Assembly: GCA_963784135.1 (NCBI GenBank)
Contig: CAWAQG010000016.1
Span: forward strand, 62,001-126,000
Direction: 5' to 3'
DNA from: JADFXI01 sp963784135
GTDB taxonomy: Bacteria; Nitrospirota; Thermodesulfovibrionia; Thermodesulfovibrionales; Dissulfurispiraceae
Length of the DNA: 64,000 nucleotides
The notes under the pieces: generated by a model
Databases searched by the model: none
The model's input: the letters and a program-made list of their open reading frames with translations, nothing else
What the model was told of the DNA's origin: nothing
Translations under genes and position numbers: made by a program
Shown: positions 9,503 to 18,497 of the stretch, piece by piece
Layout: the number at the start of each line of letters is the position of its first letter
Numbering within the stretch: the stretch's first letter is position 1

Positions 9503-10447
9503 CTATTTATCCAGGATGCCCCTTATCTTTGTGAGTATGCTATGGGGTGTGACCGGCTTTGATATAAAATCCATACCTTCTTCCAGGATGCCCTTCTTGC
9601 TGATTATGTCTGATGTATACCCGCTGGTAAATAAAACCTTAACGTCAGGCCTTATCTTCCTTATCTCATCAATAGCTTCTTTGCCGCTCTTCTTCGGCAT
9701 TATCACATCAATTATAATAAGTTGAATGCTGTCCTTATTCTCTTTAAACTTGTTGATGGCTTCCTCTCCGTCTACTGCATCTATTACCTTATAGCCATTT
9801 TCTTCCAGCACCTTCTTTAGAAGCACTCTTACATCTTCGTTGTCTTCTGCAAGCAATATGGTCTCTTGCCCGCCTTTTGGCAGTATAATCTCTGTCTCTT
9901 TTGTTACTTCGATCTTTGCTTCAATCAGAGGCAGATATATTTTAAATGTTGTGCCTTTGCCTGGTTCGCTATATACTGTGATATTGCCGCCATGCTGCTT
10001 TATTATCCCGAATACTATTGAAAGACCAAGTCCGGTGCCTTTTCCCACTTCCTTGGTTGTAAAAAAAGGTTCAAATATCTTCTGCTGTGTCTTTTCATCC
10101 ATGCCCCTCCCTGTATCTGTCACTGAAATAAGGGCATACCTTCCTGGTTTCTCCATGTCATGGCCCTTTACATAGTGGGCATCCAGTTCTACAGTATCTG
10201 TGCAGATAGACAACATTCCACCATCCGGCATGGCATCCCTTGCATTGGCAGCGAGGTTCATCAGTACCTGCTCTATCTGCCCTGGATCTACCATAGCGGT
10301 CAAGTCTTTTTCTGAAGGTTGTGCCTTAAGCTCTATATCCTCACCAATGAGTCTTAGCAAAAGTTTTCCCATGCCTTTGATAAGCTTATTGAGATCAGTC
10401 TCCTTTGGAGCTATTTCCTGCTTTCTGCTGAAGGCAAGGAGCTGCAT
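9503..10447 (-). pseudogene. Hybrid histidine kinase, 3' fragment (HATPase plus receiver)
   Basis: This is the C-terminal part of the kinase gene whose 5' part is at 11608-13095. Residues of the end of the HisKA domain (LTMQLLAFSRKQ) are followed by a HATPase domain with N-box NLAANARDAMP, G1 DTGRGMD and G2 GKGTGLGLS. A C-terminal receiver domain carries the phospho-acceptor Asp in LIIIDVIMPKKSG. Coding sequence continues upstream to the insertion-sequence edge near 10477 (NSAEKSANL). Without its sensor and phospho-acceptor His it cannot act as a kinase alone, although an internal start could express a HATPase-receiver fragment. Confidence 0.85.
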
Positions 10448-10476
10448 AGTAAGGTTGGCAGACTTTTCTGCTGAAT

Positions 10477-11556
10477 TTAGTGTCCTGTCCCTAACAGTTC
10501 TTTACATTTAGCAACTTTGGCAAGAATAGTGTCTGCGTCCTTGGTCCAAGTAAATATTTTAGGGTTCTCATTATGTGTCTCTATAAAATCTCTGATAGCT
10601 TTTTCCAATTCTTTGACACTCGTAAAAATCCCGCGCCTCACTCTCTTTGTCGTCAATTCACTAAAAAATCTCTCCACCATATTCAGCCATGACGATGACG
10701 TTGGAGTAAAATGCATCGTAAACCGAGGGTGTTTTTTCAACCACCTCTGTACTCGTGCCGTCTTATGCGCTCCATAATTATCTGCGATCAAGTGAAGATC
10801 GAGAGACGGCGGTGTTTCCTGATCTATTTTATTGAGAAATTTTAAAAACTCTTCCTGGCGATGCTTCTGCATACATGCACTGATGACCGTTCCATCAATA
10901 AGATTTAAAGCGGCAAACAACGTCGTCGTTCCATGTCGCTTATAGTCATGTGTCATCGTCCCGGCATGGCCTTTTTTTATCGGTAGGCCAGGTTGCGTTC
11001 TATCCAGTGCCTGTATCTGGCTCTTTTCGTCTACGCTGAGCACTAAAGCTTTTTCCGGCGGATTGAGATATAACCCCACAATGTCCTTTACCTTCTCAAC
11101 AAAATGCAAATCGTTGCTTATTTTAAATGTCTTCACCAGATGCGGCTTCAGATTGTATTTCTTCCATATCCTCTGTACCGCCATTCGTGATACCTGTTGG
11201 TTGTCCGCCATTGTTCTAACGCTCCAATGGGTAGCGGCAGAGGGTACGGTATGAAGCGTTGCTTCCACAATAGCCTTCTCTTTGTCTTCTGACAACTTTG
11301 GAATCCGGCCTGAACGAGGAGCGTCTTTCAGCAGTGCCCCTAAACCTCCTTCCTGATACCTTTTTACCCATAGGCCGACTGATACCCGCGACGTATCAAA
11401 TTGTTCAGCTATATCTTCCTGTTTAAGCCCTTCCATCTTGCTCAGCACTATCTTTGCCCGTAAGACCACCTTCTGCGCTGTGTTTCGACTACGGGCAAGT
11501 CGTTCAACTTTTTTTCGCTCTTCTTCTGTGTGTGGTATAGGCTTTGTTGTCCTCAT
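10477..11556 (-). CDS. IS630-family transposase
   Basis: This 359-residue transposase has an N-terminal helix-turn-helix region (EDIAEQFDTSRVSVGLWVKRYQ) and a DDE domain with LSVDEKSQIQALDRTQ, HLIADNYGAHKT and the final acidic residue in SSWLNMVERFF. The frame is complete. The stop codon TAA at 10477-10479 is made of the terminal TA of the element plus a flanking host base, so the coding sequence runs to the physical end of the element. Length and motifs indicate a potentially active enzyme. Confidence 0.93.
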   Translation of the reverse strand: MRTTKPIPHTEEERKKVERLARSRNTAQKVVLRAKIVLSKMEGLKQEDIAEQFDTSRVSVGLWVKRYQEGGLGALLKDAPRSGRIPKLSEDKEKAIVEATLHTVPSAATHWSVRTMADNQQVSRMAVQRIWKKYNLKPHLVKTFKISNDLHFVEKVKDIVGLYLNPPEKALVLSVDEKSQIQALDRTQPGLPIKKGHAGTMTHDYKRHGTTTLFAALNLIDGTVISACMQKHRQEEFLKFLNKIDQETPPSLDLHLIADNYGAHKTARVQRWLKKHPRFTMHFTPTSSSWLNMVERFFSELTTKRVRRGIFTSVKELEKAIRDFIETHNENPKIFTWTKDADTILAKVAKCKELLGTGH

Positions 11557-11610
11557 GTAGAAAGGATAACATACCCTGACCTATTATGTAAAGCTAATTA
11601 TGGGACACTA
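10478..11610 (-). mobile_element. IS630-family insertion sequence
   Basis: The element is about 1.13 kb. Its ends read TAGTGTCC inward on both sides (at 10478 on the plus strand and at 11610 on the minus strand), with the TA dinucleotides consistent with IS630/Tc1-type TA target duplication. It carries one transposase gene. It splits a hybrid histidine kinase gene. Joining the two kinase halves across a single TA leaves the frame one base short, so either one base has been lost or the exact end is slightly different from that assigned. Confidence 0.85.
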
Positions 11611-13095
11611 CATTAGTATGTGATCTACAAAGGGCCTCAATTCGCTGTCTTTTCCCAGCTTCGTGTTCAGTAAACTTCCGTAGCCTATTATAGCTGTCAG
11701 CATGTTATTGAAGTCATGGGCTATGCCCCCTGCGAGTTGTCCTACTGCTTCCATCTTCTGGGACTGTCGAAGCTGGTCCTCAAGTTTATGCTTTTCGGTA
11801 AAATCCACAAAGGATGAAAGAAGGCAGGGTATATTATTGATTTCTGTCGTGTCCCCACAGTATCGCAGAGTTGCAACATCCCCGTTTTTTCTCCGAAGTT
11901 GTAACTCCAGATCTTTTACTTTCCCCTCAGCGCGCAAAAGGCGGATTAAGTGTTCACGTTCTTTAATGTCAACCCAGAGCCCCAGTTCCGCGGACGTACG
12001 GCCTACCACCTCATCGCGGCTATACCCTAACATCCTTTCGTATTCCTTGTTGATGTCTATAAGACGTCCTTCTCCCATGGTGCTGACAGATATCCCAGCA
12101 GGAGCCAGCATGAAAAATTTGGCAAACTTTTCTTCCGATTCTTTAAGTGACTTCTCAGCGCGCTTGAGTTCTGTAGAACCTGCTGACAAAAGATACCCAA
12201 CTATTGCCATAAATCCCAGGAACAGTTGTAATTCCATCAAACGGTGCGTTAGATCTATATCATCTCCAGCCCAGGGAGAAGGCCCACTGACTATTGCTTG
12301 GCTAAAGACGGCAATGCAGAATAACGACATTATAGCCAGTGTGACCCCACGCTGGCCAAACCGTAAAGCTGGCCACGCCAGCAAGGCAACGAGAACATAT
12401 GGGTGAACTATAAATTGATTAGTGATAATATTGGGATGAAATATGAGCAGGTTAATAAGCAACCAGACAATTGTAAAGGCTACACCCTCTATTATCTTTT
12501 TAGAAGGCAAGTCAGACAGTTCATTCTTAATACTAAGCCACGTGACAATAAATGGCCCGACCACGAGGATGCCGAGACCGTCCGAAATGTACCACGATTT
12601 CCACGAATCAATAAATAAAGCCCCACGGGTAAGTACGGAAGTGCCTGCACCAATACAGGAACTTACGGCATTAATGAACACCGTGCAAAAAATTAGTGCC
12701 AGTATTTCCCTGACTTGGGTGAAATTCCTGAAATCTTTCGCCCAGTATAGTATGAGCCAGGCACAGCCAATAGATTCGACCACATTGCCGGTCATGTAGC
12801 CCACCCCGGTCATAAAGGAACGGTGGGCCAGTAAAACATCCGCTGAGATACCGGAAATATAAAAAACCAAGGTCAGGGCAGGCCATAATCGTCGGGAGGT
12901 CAAAAGAAACGCAGCCAAGCCAACCCCACCAGCCGGCCAAATCAACATGATGACTTTTCCGGAATCCGGAAAGAAAAAAGCAATCTGGTGGGCTAAGAAG
13001 TAGACCAGTGCAATACCTGCAATTACAATAAAATCTCTCTTTTGAAAATGGTGGGCAACGGGGAGTTGTCCGCAGTCATCAGTACTTATCATCAT
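11608..13095 (-). pseudogene. MASE1-PAS hybrid histidine kinase, 5' fragment
   Basis: This is the N-terminal 495 residues of a membrane sensor kinase. Residues about 20-310 are a MASE1-type membrane region with eight or more hydrophobic segments. A PAS domain follows (about 325-440, FMLAPAGISVSTMGEG), then the HisKA phospho-acceptor motif GGIAHDFNNMLTAIIGYGS. The frame stops at the IS630 edge just after VDHILM. The catalytic and receiver parts lie beyond the insertion at 9503-10477. The disruption appears recent because both halves keep their motifs. Confidence 0.88.
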
Positions 13096-13767
13096 GATAG
13101 TAGATTATCATATATTTGAGAGGTGTCAATAAGAAGGAATGGCAACAAATTTTTCTTTGACCACACTGACAGATTGTCAGCCAGAGATTGACCCGAAAAG
13201 ATCAGACATCGTGGAATATATGCAGTCGGCCTGATCATGTTGAGAACGCTGGATATAAAAGGAACAATCCCGACCTGTTAATAATAGACTGATTTTCACA
13301 AATTTCTTGCGTACAAAACATATTAGAGAATTTGTAGGGGCAATGATAACAAGTGAACTGACTAACGAAGATTATGACCCGTACAACGCAAGCCACTTGT
13401 GACATGTTTATTGGGAAAGCAAAACTGTCGCTGAGATGGCCGCGGCGTTGGTTCGTCGATGACATCCGCATAACCGCCTCAATAGAAAAGCTCTGCCACT
13501 TTTTGGAGCTTGCAAAGCAAGGTTTCAACCCGAATTTCACACTGGGGAACTGGAACTGTCTAAGAACTGATACAGCTCGGCAGCAAGTTCAGATTTGCCA
13601 GACTTCAAAAAGTACGGGACAAACTCTTCACCTCCGTGAATATTTTGTTGGTGTCGACTCCTTCTGTGAGAATCCTGCCCTAAGGAGCAATTTCACTTTA
13701 CGCTTTAACCTGCAATGTCAATAGTTTGAAGCAGAAAGAAATCTGGTTGTCCAGGTTAAAGCACAAC
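13096..13767. other. Intergenic region upstream of toxin-antitoxin pair
   Basis: About 670 bases with overlapping open frames on both strands (13235-13540 minus, 13374-13724 plus). None has a clear ribosome binding site or family resemblance, so none is called. The right edge leads into the toxin-antitoxin promoter. The stretch may hold a decayed gene. Confidence 0.4.
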
Positions 13768-13799
13768 TTGACTATTAAGACTATAATAGTCATAATAGT
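13768..13799 (+). promoter_or_regulatory. Promoter with palindromic operator for toxin-antitoxin operon
   Basis: A sigma-70-like promoter is visible: TTGACT at 13768-13773 and CATAAT at 13791-13796, separated by 17 bases. The spacer and -10 region form an extended palindrome at 13771-13799, with nested half-sites ACTATTA/TAATAGT and GACTAT/ATAGTC that pair at 26 of 29 positions. An AGGAGGT ribosome binding site sits at 13813-13819. Phd/YefM antitoxins bind such palindromes to repress their own operon, so this is the likely autoregulatory operator. Confidence 0.75.
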
Positions 13800-13826
13800 T
13801 TTATGCTATAAAAGGAGGTAATCGTT

Positions 13827-14078
13827 ATGAAGGTGTTGAGTTTAGCAGATGCGAAAGCCAGACTTTCGGAGGTCGTCACTGATGCGGAGTATAAAAAAGA
13901 GCGCACAATCATAGAGAAGCGACACAAGCCTGCAGCGGTAGTCATATCTTATGAGGATTACAGGAAGTTTGAGAATTTGGAGGATATATACGAATCAAAA
14001 CTACTCGAAGAGTCCCTGAAAAGGGGGAAGTTTGTTTCTTTAGAGGAGGCCGCAAAGAGGTTAAAGCTTGAGCTATAA
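13827..14078 (+). CDS. Phd/YefM-family antitoxin
   Basis: This 83-residue protein has the N-terminal DNA-binding fold of Phd/YefM antitoxins (LADAKARLSEVV, then KRHKPAAVVISYEDYRKFENLED). The acidic and helical C-terminal half would wrap and neutralise the toxin. It starts at ATG 13827 behind AGGAGGT and overlaps the toxin gene by 11 bases, the usual coupled arrangement. The palindromic promoter upstream fits autorepression by the antitoxin-toxin complex. Confidence 0.88.
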   Translation: MKVLSLADAKARLSEVVTDAEYKKERTIIEKRHKPAAVVISYEDYRKFENLEDIYESKLLEESLKRGKFVSLEEAAKRLKLEL

Positions 14079-14382
14079 ACTTGAGTTCTCAAAAGATGCG
14101 CTTTCAAAACTTGAAGACCTGGCACGGGCCGATGCTAAGATTTTAAAACAGGTGTTCATTAAGGCCATCTCTCTAAGGCGCAATCCGGTGCCTCAGGACT
14201 GCAAGGAACTGAAAAATTTTGTCATTGAGGGCTTGAAAGGCTGCAGGGTTGATCAAGGGGAATATCGCATAATCTATGCTGTAGACGAAAAGACAAAAAC
14301 AATTAAAATCGGGCGGATTCTTAACAGGAATGAAGATTATAAAGAGCTGAAAAAAACCTCAGGCCCTAAGGGAACCGCGTGA
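14068..14382 (+). CDS. RelE/ParE-family toxin
   Basis: This 104-residue protein has the RelE/ParE fold: YKLEFSKDALSKLEDLAR at the N-terminus, then LKGCRVDQGEYRIIYAVDE and a final strand IKIGRILNRNEDYK. The basic and Arg/Tyr residues in the central strands are those used in RelE-like mRNA interferases. Whether it cleaves ribosome-bound mRNA or poisons gyrase cannot be decided from sequence. Its start overlaps the antitoxin end. The last codons overlap the 3' end of the convergent gene at 14366. Confidence 0.85.
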   Translation: MSYKLEFSKDALSKLEDLARADAKILKQVFIKAISLRRNPVPQDCKELKNFVIEGLKGCRVDQGEYRIIYAVDEKTKTIKIGRILNRNEDYKELKKTSGPKGTA

Positions 14383-15127
14383 TTTTAACTCCTATAAACG
14401 GCATCTTTTTTATATATTCGCTCAATGCTGTTTTTTTTACTCTGCCGCCTTTGCCTTTCCGGCCGCTTGCATGAATCAGATAGATGCCGCCGTCAATGGC
14501 TTCGGCTTTTCTGATAATCCCGATATGCCCCACGAGTTCGCCTGAAGTTCTTTTATGAGGAGCTTTAATGAAGAAAATGAGGTCGCCGCTCCTGAGCAGT
14601 TCCATTCTTTTGAGCACTTCATCCCCCGGGAGCATAGCGATGTTTTCTCCTGATCGAACGCCTTGTATCAAAGTTGTCTTGCCGATTTCCGACGTTATAT
14701 CTTTTCCCCACTTGCCGCTGCTGATCATGTCTTCACCATATACGAACCGGTCAGCATAGTTGATCACCTTGCCGTTGCTTACTACGCCTTTTGAGTGGAA
14801 CCGTTTTTGCAATGCTGTCTGCACCGCCTCTGCAGGGGTTGAGCTTAAGGCAAGCTCAACCGCCCTGAAGACCAGATACATACAGTCGACCTTTTCATCT
14901 GCCACAATCACTGATCTACTGACATAAGTCCCGAGAGGGTCAATATCATAAGGGGCGCCTATGAACTGCTCCGCAAAAAAAGCGATACGCTCGCCAGTGG
15001 ATTCGCCTTTCAGCGCATTCTGAAGGTTGAGCACTTCCTTATCGGAGAGCGCTAAGGCGGTGCCGGAAGATGACAAAAGAAGCAGCATGCAAATAAGACA
15101 ATTAACAAGCCTGGAGCTTTTCAACAT
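14366..15127 (-). CDS. Exported DUF1460-like N-acetylmuramoyl-L-alanine amidase-like protein
   Basis: This 253-residue protein has a clear signal peptide (LVNCLICMLLLLSSSGTALA). The mature part follows the DUF1460/NlpC-like pattern: RIAFFAEQFIGAPYDIDPLG, the probable catalytic Cys in VDCMYLVFRAVE, and the probable catalytic His in ELVGHIGIIRK. These features suggest a periplasmic peptidoglycan-cleaving cysteine hydrolase. It is transcribed convergently with the toxin gene, with a 17-base overlap of the coding ends. The substrate bond is inferred from the family. Confidence 0.75.
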   Translation of the reverse strand: MLKSSRLVNCLICMLLLLSSSGTALALSDKEVLNLQNALKGESTGERIAFFAEQFIGAPYDIDPLGTYVSRSVIVADEKVDCMYLVFRAVELALSSTPAEAVQTALQKRFHSKGVVSNGKVINYADRFVYGEDMISSGKWGKDITSEIGKTTLIQGVRSGENIAMLPGDEVLKRMELLRSGDLIFFIKAPHKRTSGELVGHIGIIRKAEAIDGGIYLIHASGRKGKGGRVKKTALSEYIKKMPFIGVKITRFP

Positions 15128-15171
15128 ATCGTATTTTACATTTTTGGTTTTGCTGTTTGCTATAATACAAC

Positions 15172-16185
15172 ATGTCTACCCGTATCAAAGCATTTTCCAC
15201 AACAGGCATAGGCAGTCTTCCGCACAGGAATGCTGTTGATGCCTGCGAGCTGGTGTTCAGGACTTTTGATATCCCTTTCTGGCCGCAGCTGCCTAATATC
15301 TCATTCAGAGAGTCCATGATTGTACAGTACTCTGAAGGTATGCCGTTTATAAAGGTCAACGAGCGGGACGAGGTGATATCGGTCATGAGAGATGACAGCG
15401 ACGAGCTGGAGCGGTTTTACGAGACCTGTACCGAAACCGCCAGAATTGCCATTTCTGAGGATTATGGCCGGGGTCTCCATACCTTCCTGAAGATGGTAAA
15501 GGGCAGGAGGTTCCCTCTGCTTAAAGGGCATGTCACAGGACCTGTAACTTTCACATTAGGCCTGAAGGACCACTATGGCAGGCTTGTATTCTTCGATGAG
15601 GAATTGCGCGAAGTGGCCGCCATGCTCCTGAGGGCAAAGATGCGGTGGCAAATAGATGCGTTGAAGCAGCACGCCGGGGAAGTCATTATTTTTATTGATG
15701 AACCGATACTTTCGGCACTGGGCAGTTCATCCTATCTTGGCGTGGATGCCGGCGAGGCGTTCAGATTGATCAAGGACATGGTTTCAGCCATCAATGATGC
15801 AGGCGGCATATCGGGCGTTCATTGCTGCGGCAGGGCGGACTGGCCGATGGTCATGGAGAGCGGCGCGCAAATCATCAATTTCGACGCCTTCGATTATTTT
15901 GACACCCTTGCCATCTATCACGAGCAGCTGGGCAAGTTCCTGAGCGGCGGCGGTTATCTTGCCTGGGGTATTGTTCCGACATCTGATGCTATTGAAAAAG
16001 TGGACGACGGTCAGCTGATAGGATTAATGCGCGCACATTTAGAGGAACTGTGCAAACACCTGCCCGCGCGACTGGTGCAGGAGAATATTCTCATTACCCC
16101 CTCGTGCGGCGCAGCTTCCAGGAGTATTGAGGAAACTACAAAGATATGCCAATTGCTTATGCGGCTGAAAGAAGCAATGGCATGA
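15172..16185 (+). CDS. MetE-like cobalamin-independent methyltransferase domain protein
   Basis: This 337-residue protein has the fold and zinc-ligand pattern of the catalytic domain of cobalamin-independent methionine synthase: GIGSLPHRNA at the N-terminus, EPILSALGSSSY, GVHCCGRADW (His and Cys ligands) and a late Cys in ITPSCGAASRS. It lacks the N-terminal half of full MetE (about 750 residues), so it resembles the short 'core' MetE-like proteins, some of which use methylated corrinoid donors. Its stop overlaps the tmk start by an ATGA. The substrate is not determined. Confidence 0.75.
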   Translation: MSTRIKAFSTTGIGSLPHRNAVDACELVFRTFDIPFWPQLPNISFRESMIVQYSEGMPFIKVNERDEVISVMRDDSDELERFYETCTETARIAISEDYGRGLHTFLKMVKGRRFPLLKGHVTGPVTFTLGLKDHYGRLVFFDEELREVAAMLLRAKMRWQIDALKQHAGEVIIFIDEPILSALGSSSYLGVDAGEAFRLIKDMVSAINDAGGISGVHCCGRADWPMVMESGAQIINFDAFDYFDTLAIYHEQLGKFLSGGGYLAWGIVPTSDAIEKVDDGQLIGLMRAHLEELCKHLPARLVQENILITPSCGAASRSIEETTKICQLLMRLKEAMA

Positions 16186-16817
16186 GCGGTGTTTTTCTCT
16201 CCTTTGAGGGGATCGAAGGGACCGGCAAAACTACACAGGCACGGCTTCTTTCCGAACGGCTTGCAGCTGAGGGCCACGATGTTGTCCTGACTTTTGAACC
16301 TGGAGGGACTGTCATCGGCAGCAGGATACGGGAGATACTTCTTCTTCCCGATCACCTGGAGATGTCCGCTATTACAGAGCTTTTACTCTATAATGCAGCT
16401 CGCGCTCAGCATTTGGCTGAAAAGATAGTGCCGGCAATTAAAGAGGGTAAAATCATCATCACTGACCGGTTCAGCGACTCAACAACGGCTTACCAGTGCT
16501 ACGCGCGGGGAATAGACATGGCGCTTATCATGTCTCTTGACCGGCTTGCAACCGGTGGTTTGAAGCCGGACCTTACAATCCTTTTCGACCTTGATGCTGA
16601 GGCCGGGCTGGCGAGGAACAGGGGCGCAAACAAGACGGACCGGATCGAGCTTGAAGATATTGCATTTCACAGGAGGGTCAGGGAAGGGTACCTGGCTATT
16701 GCAAAGGCCGAGCCGGAAAGAGTAAAAATCGTAGATGCCGCGCTGCCTGCAGCAGAGGTCCAGGCACGCGTATGGGAAATAGTGAGTAAAAAGTTAGGGA
16801 GCGATTATGGCGCTTAA
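16182..16817 (+). CDS. tmk: Thymidylate kinase
   Basis: This 211-residue enzyme phosphorylates dTMP to dTDP. The P-loop FEGIEGTGKTTQ, the DR-type motif ITDRFSDSTTAYQ and the lid region RNRGANKTDRIE are all present. The ATG at 16182 overlaps the previous stop (ATGA); an upstream in-frame start at 16146 is less likely. It overlaps holB by 11 bases, the tmk-holB arrangement common in many bacteria. Confidence 0.95.
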   Translation: MSGVFLSFEGIEGTGKTTQARLLSERLAAEGHDVVLTFEPGGTVIGSRIREILLLPDHLEMSAITELLLYNAARAQHLAEKIVPAIKEGKIIITDRFSDSTTAYQCYARGIDMALIMSLDRLATGGLKPDLTILFDLDAEAGLARNRGANKTDRIELEDIAFHRRVREGYLAIAKAEPERVKIVDAALPAAEVQARVWEIVSKKLGSDYGA

Positions 16818-17748
16818 CGATATAGTGGGTCAGGAAAGGGCGCTGAGGATTTTGTTCGGCATGCTTAAGAGGGACAGGGTGCCTTCGGCCCTGTTGTTCT
16901 CCGGCGACACCGGCATCGGTAAGCGGCTGGCTGCCGTCAATTTTGCAAAGGCAATCAACTGTCTGGGGCCCGCCGACTTCGATTGCTGTGATACCTGTGC
17001 CTCATGTAAAAAGATTGATGCGGCAACGCACCCTGACGTTACGTTCACCTTTCCCGAAAAGGACGAAATCAAAATTGACGCGATCAGAAAACTGGAGGAA
17101 AAACTTTTTTTGAAGGCGCTTGAGGGCAGGAAGAAGGTCGCTATTGTAGATGATGCCGATACAATGAACATCAACGCGGCAAATGCCTTTTTAAAAACAC
17201 TTGAAGAGCCTCCGCGTGATAGCATTGTTGTCCTTGTATCATCCAATCCGGACGGCCTGCCTGATACGATACGGTCCCGCTGCATCGCTATACGGTTCTA
17301 TCCGCTATCGTCTGAATCATTCAGAAAGGCTGTTTCGGGCGCCGTGGGGCAAGAGCATATGGATTCCGTAAGCAATTTGTCCATGGGGAGGCCGGGTCTT
17401 GCGCTGGCCGGTGATTTTGAGAAAGATATGGAGTGGTTTACGGGCCTGCTGGGGAGCATGATACACGAGGAGTCAAAAGAAGCCTGGGCGGACAAAGAGG
17501 CGATAAGGACATGGCTTGATATGGCGTTTATTTTTTTACGGGACATGGTGATATTTAAAATTACCGGAAACGAGTCGGATTTGCTCTACGCAAAAGTGAA
17601 CGGAACTTTTCGTAAAAAAGCGGATATTAACGAGATACTTGATACATATAAGTCGCTCCAAAAGCTGAGAGGTCTGCTTGATTTTAATCTCAATAAGTCA
17701 ATAACATGGAATTATGTATCAAATATGATGAGAAATATAGCAATATGA
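16807..17748 (+). CDS. holB: DNA polymerase III delta' subunit
   Basis: This 313-residue clamp-loader subunit has the modified P-loop FSGDTGIGKRLAA, a zinc-binding cysteine cluster (CLGPADFDCCDTCASC), and the AAA+ core with IVDDADTMNINAANAFLKTL followed by IRSRC, the sensor region. It acts in loading the beta clamp onto DNA at the replication fork. The tmk-holB overlap supports the assignment. Confidence 0.93.
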   Translation: MALNDIVGQERALRILFGMLKRDRVPSALLFSGDTGIGKRLAAVNFAKAINCLGPADFDCCDTCASCKKIDAATHPDVTFTFPEKDEIKIDAIRKLEEKLFLKALEGRKKVAIVDDADTMNINAANAFLKTLEEPPRDSIVVLVSSNPDGLPDTIRSRCIAIRFYPLSSESFRKAVSGAVGQEHMDSVSNLSMGRPGLALAGDFEKDMEWFTGLLGSMIHEESKEAWADKEAIRTWLDMAFIFLRDMVIFKITGNESDLLYAKVNGTFRKKADINEILDTYKSLQKLRGLLDFNLNKSITWNYVSNMMRNIAI

Positions 17749-17933
17749 TTTTGTTAAACTTTTAATCATACGAGCAAAACAAGCGTACAATGAGGGAGTA
17801 GCCGTGTGAATGAAAACATACGACCACTGATACAATACAGACTTCAACAAGCAGGCGACTCTATCAAAGAGGCTAACAGGTGCACAATATGCACAAAACA
17901 CATGTTATGCGATAAAATATAAATAAACACTGT

Positions 17934-18173
17934 ATGAGCCCGACGATTTTGAAAGAAAAAGGTTACCGTTTCTTTTTCTTCTCCCGTGAGGAAACGAGAA
18001 TGCACATTCATGTTATATGCGCTGATGGCGAAACAAAGTTTTGGTTAGAGCCGGAGATAGAAATAGCAAGAAATTATAATCTATCACGTGCGCAATTAAA
18101 GGAAGTTGAAAATATTATTGAGGAGCACTACGATGAGTTCAAGAACGCTTGGAAAGAACGTCGATACAGTTGA
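17934..18173 (+). CDS. DUF4160 domain protein
   Basis: This 79-residue protein has the DUF4160 pattern: GYRFFFFSREETRMHIHVICADGE, then LEPEIEIARNYNLS and a C-terminal helix. DUF4160 genes are usually followed by a DUF2442 gene, as here, and the pair is sometimes treated as a toxin-antitoxin-like module. The start is ATG 17934. The role is unproven. Confidence 0.8.
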   Translation: MSPTILKEKGYRFFFFSREETRMHIHVICADGETKFWLEPEIEIARNYNLSRAQLKEVENIIEEHYDEFKNAWKERRYS

Positions 18174-18393
18174 AGTTACAAATATCTCCGCCAATGGTGT
18201 ATGGCTTCTGGCTGGGGGCCGGGAGTTACTTATGTCCTACGAAGATTTCCCGTGGTTCAAAGATGCTCCGGTCGGGAAAATTTTAAACGTGGAAGAGCCG
18301 AACAAAGGGCATTTTTACTGGCCGGATTTAGATGTTGATCTTACCGTTGAGATCGTTGAGCACCCGGAAAGATTTCCATTAAAAATGAAATGA
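18133..18393 (+). CDS. DUF2442 domain protein
   Basis: This 86-residue protein matches the DUF2442 pattern: VTNISANGVWLLAGGRELLM, YEDFPWFKDAPVGKILNVE and a C-terminal FYWPDLDVDLTVE strand pair. The start at ATG 18133 lies inside the DUF4160 frame (41-base overlap), so the two are coupled. The family is often proposed to be the DNA-binding partner of DUF4160. Function unproven. Confidence 0.8.
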   Translation: MSSRTLGKNVDTVEVTNISANGVWLLAGGRELLMSYEDFPWFKDAPVGKILNVEEPNKGHFYWPDLDVDLTVEIVEHPERFPLKMK

Positions 18394-18497
18394 CAGACAA
18401 TTAATTTCTTGTCCGTGCAACCAAAAAAATCACTGTGACTAAGATGAGAACGGTCATTGGCAATAGATAATAGGTAAAAGTAAGTGGAGGAAGAGTT

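Noticed and set aside
13235..13724. Open frames of about 100 codons on both strands
   Set aside because: They overlap on opposite strands and have no ribosome binding site or recognisable motif; I could not choose either as real.
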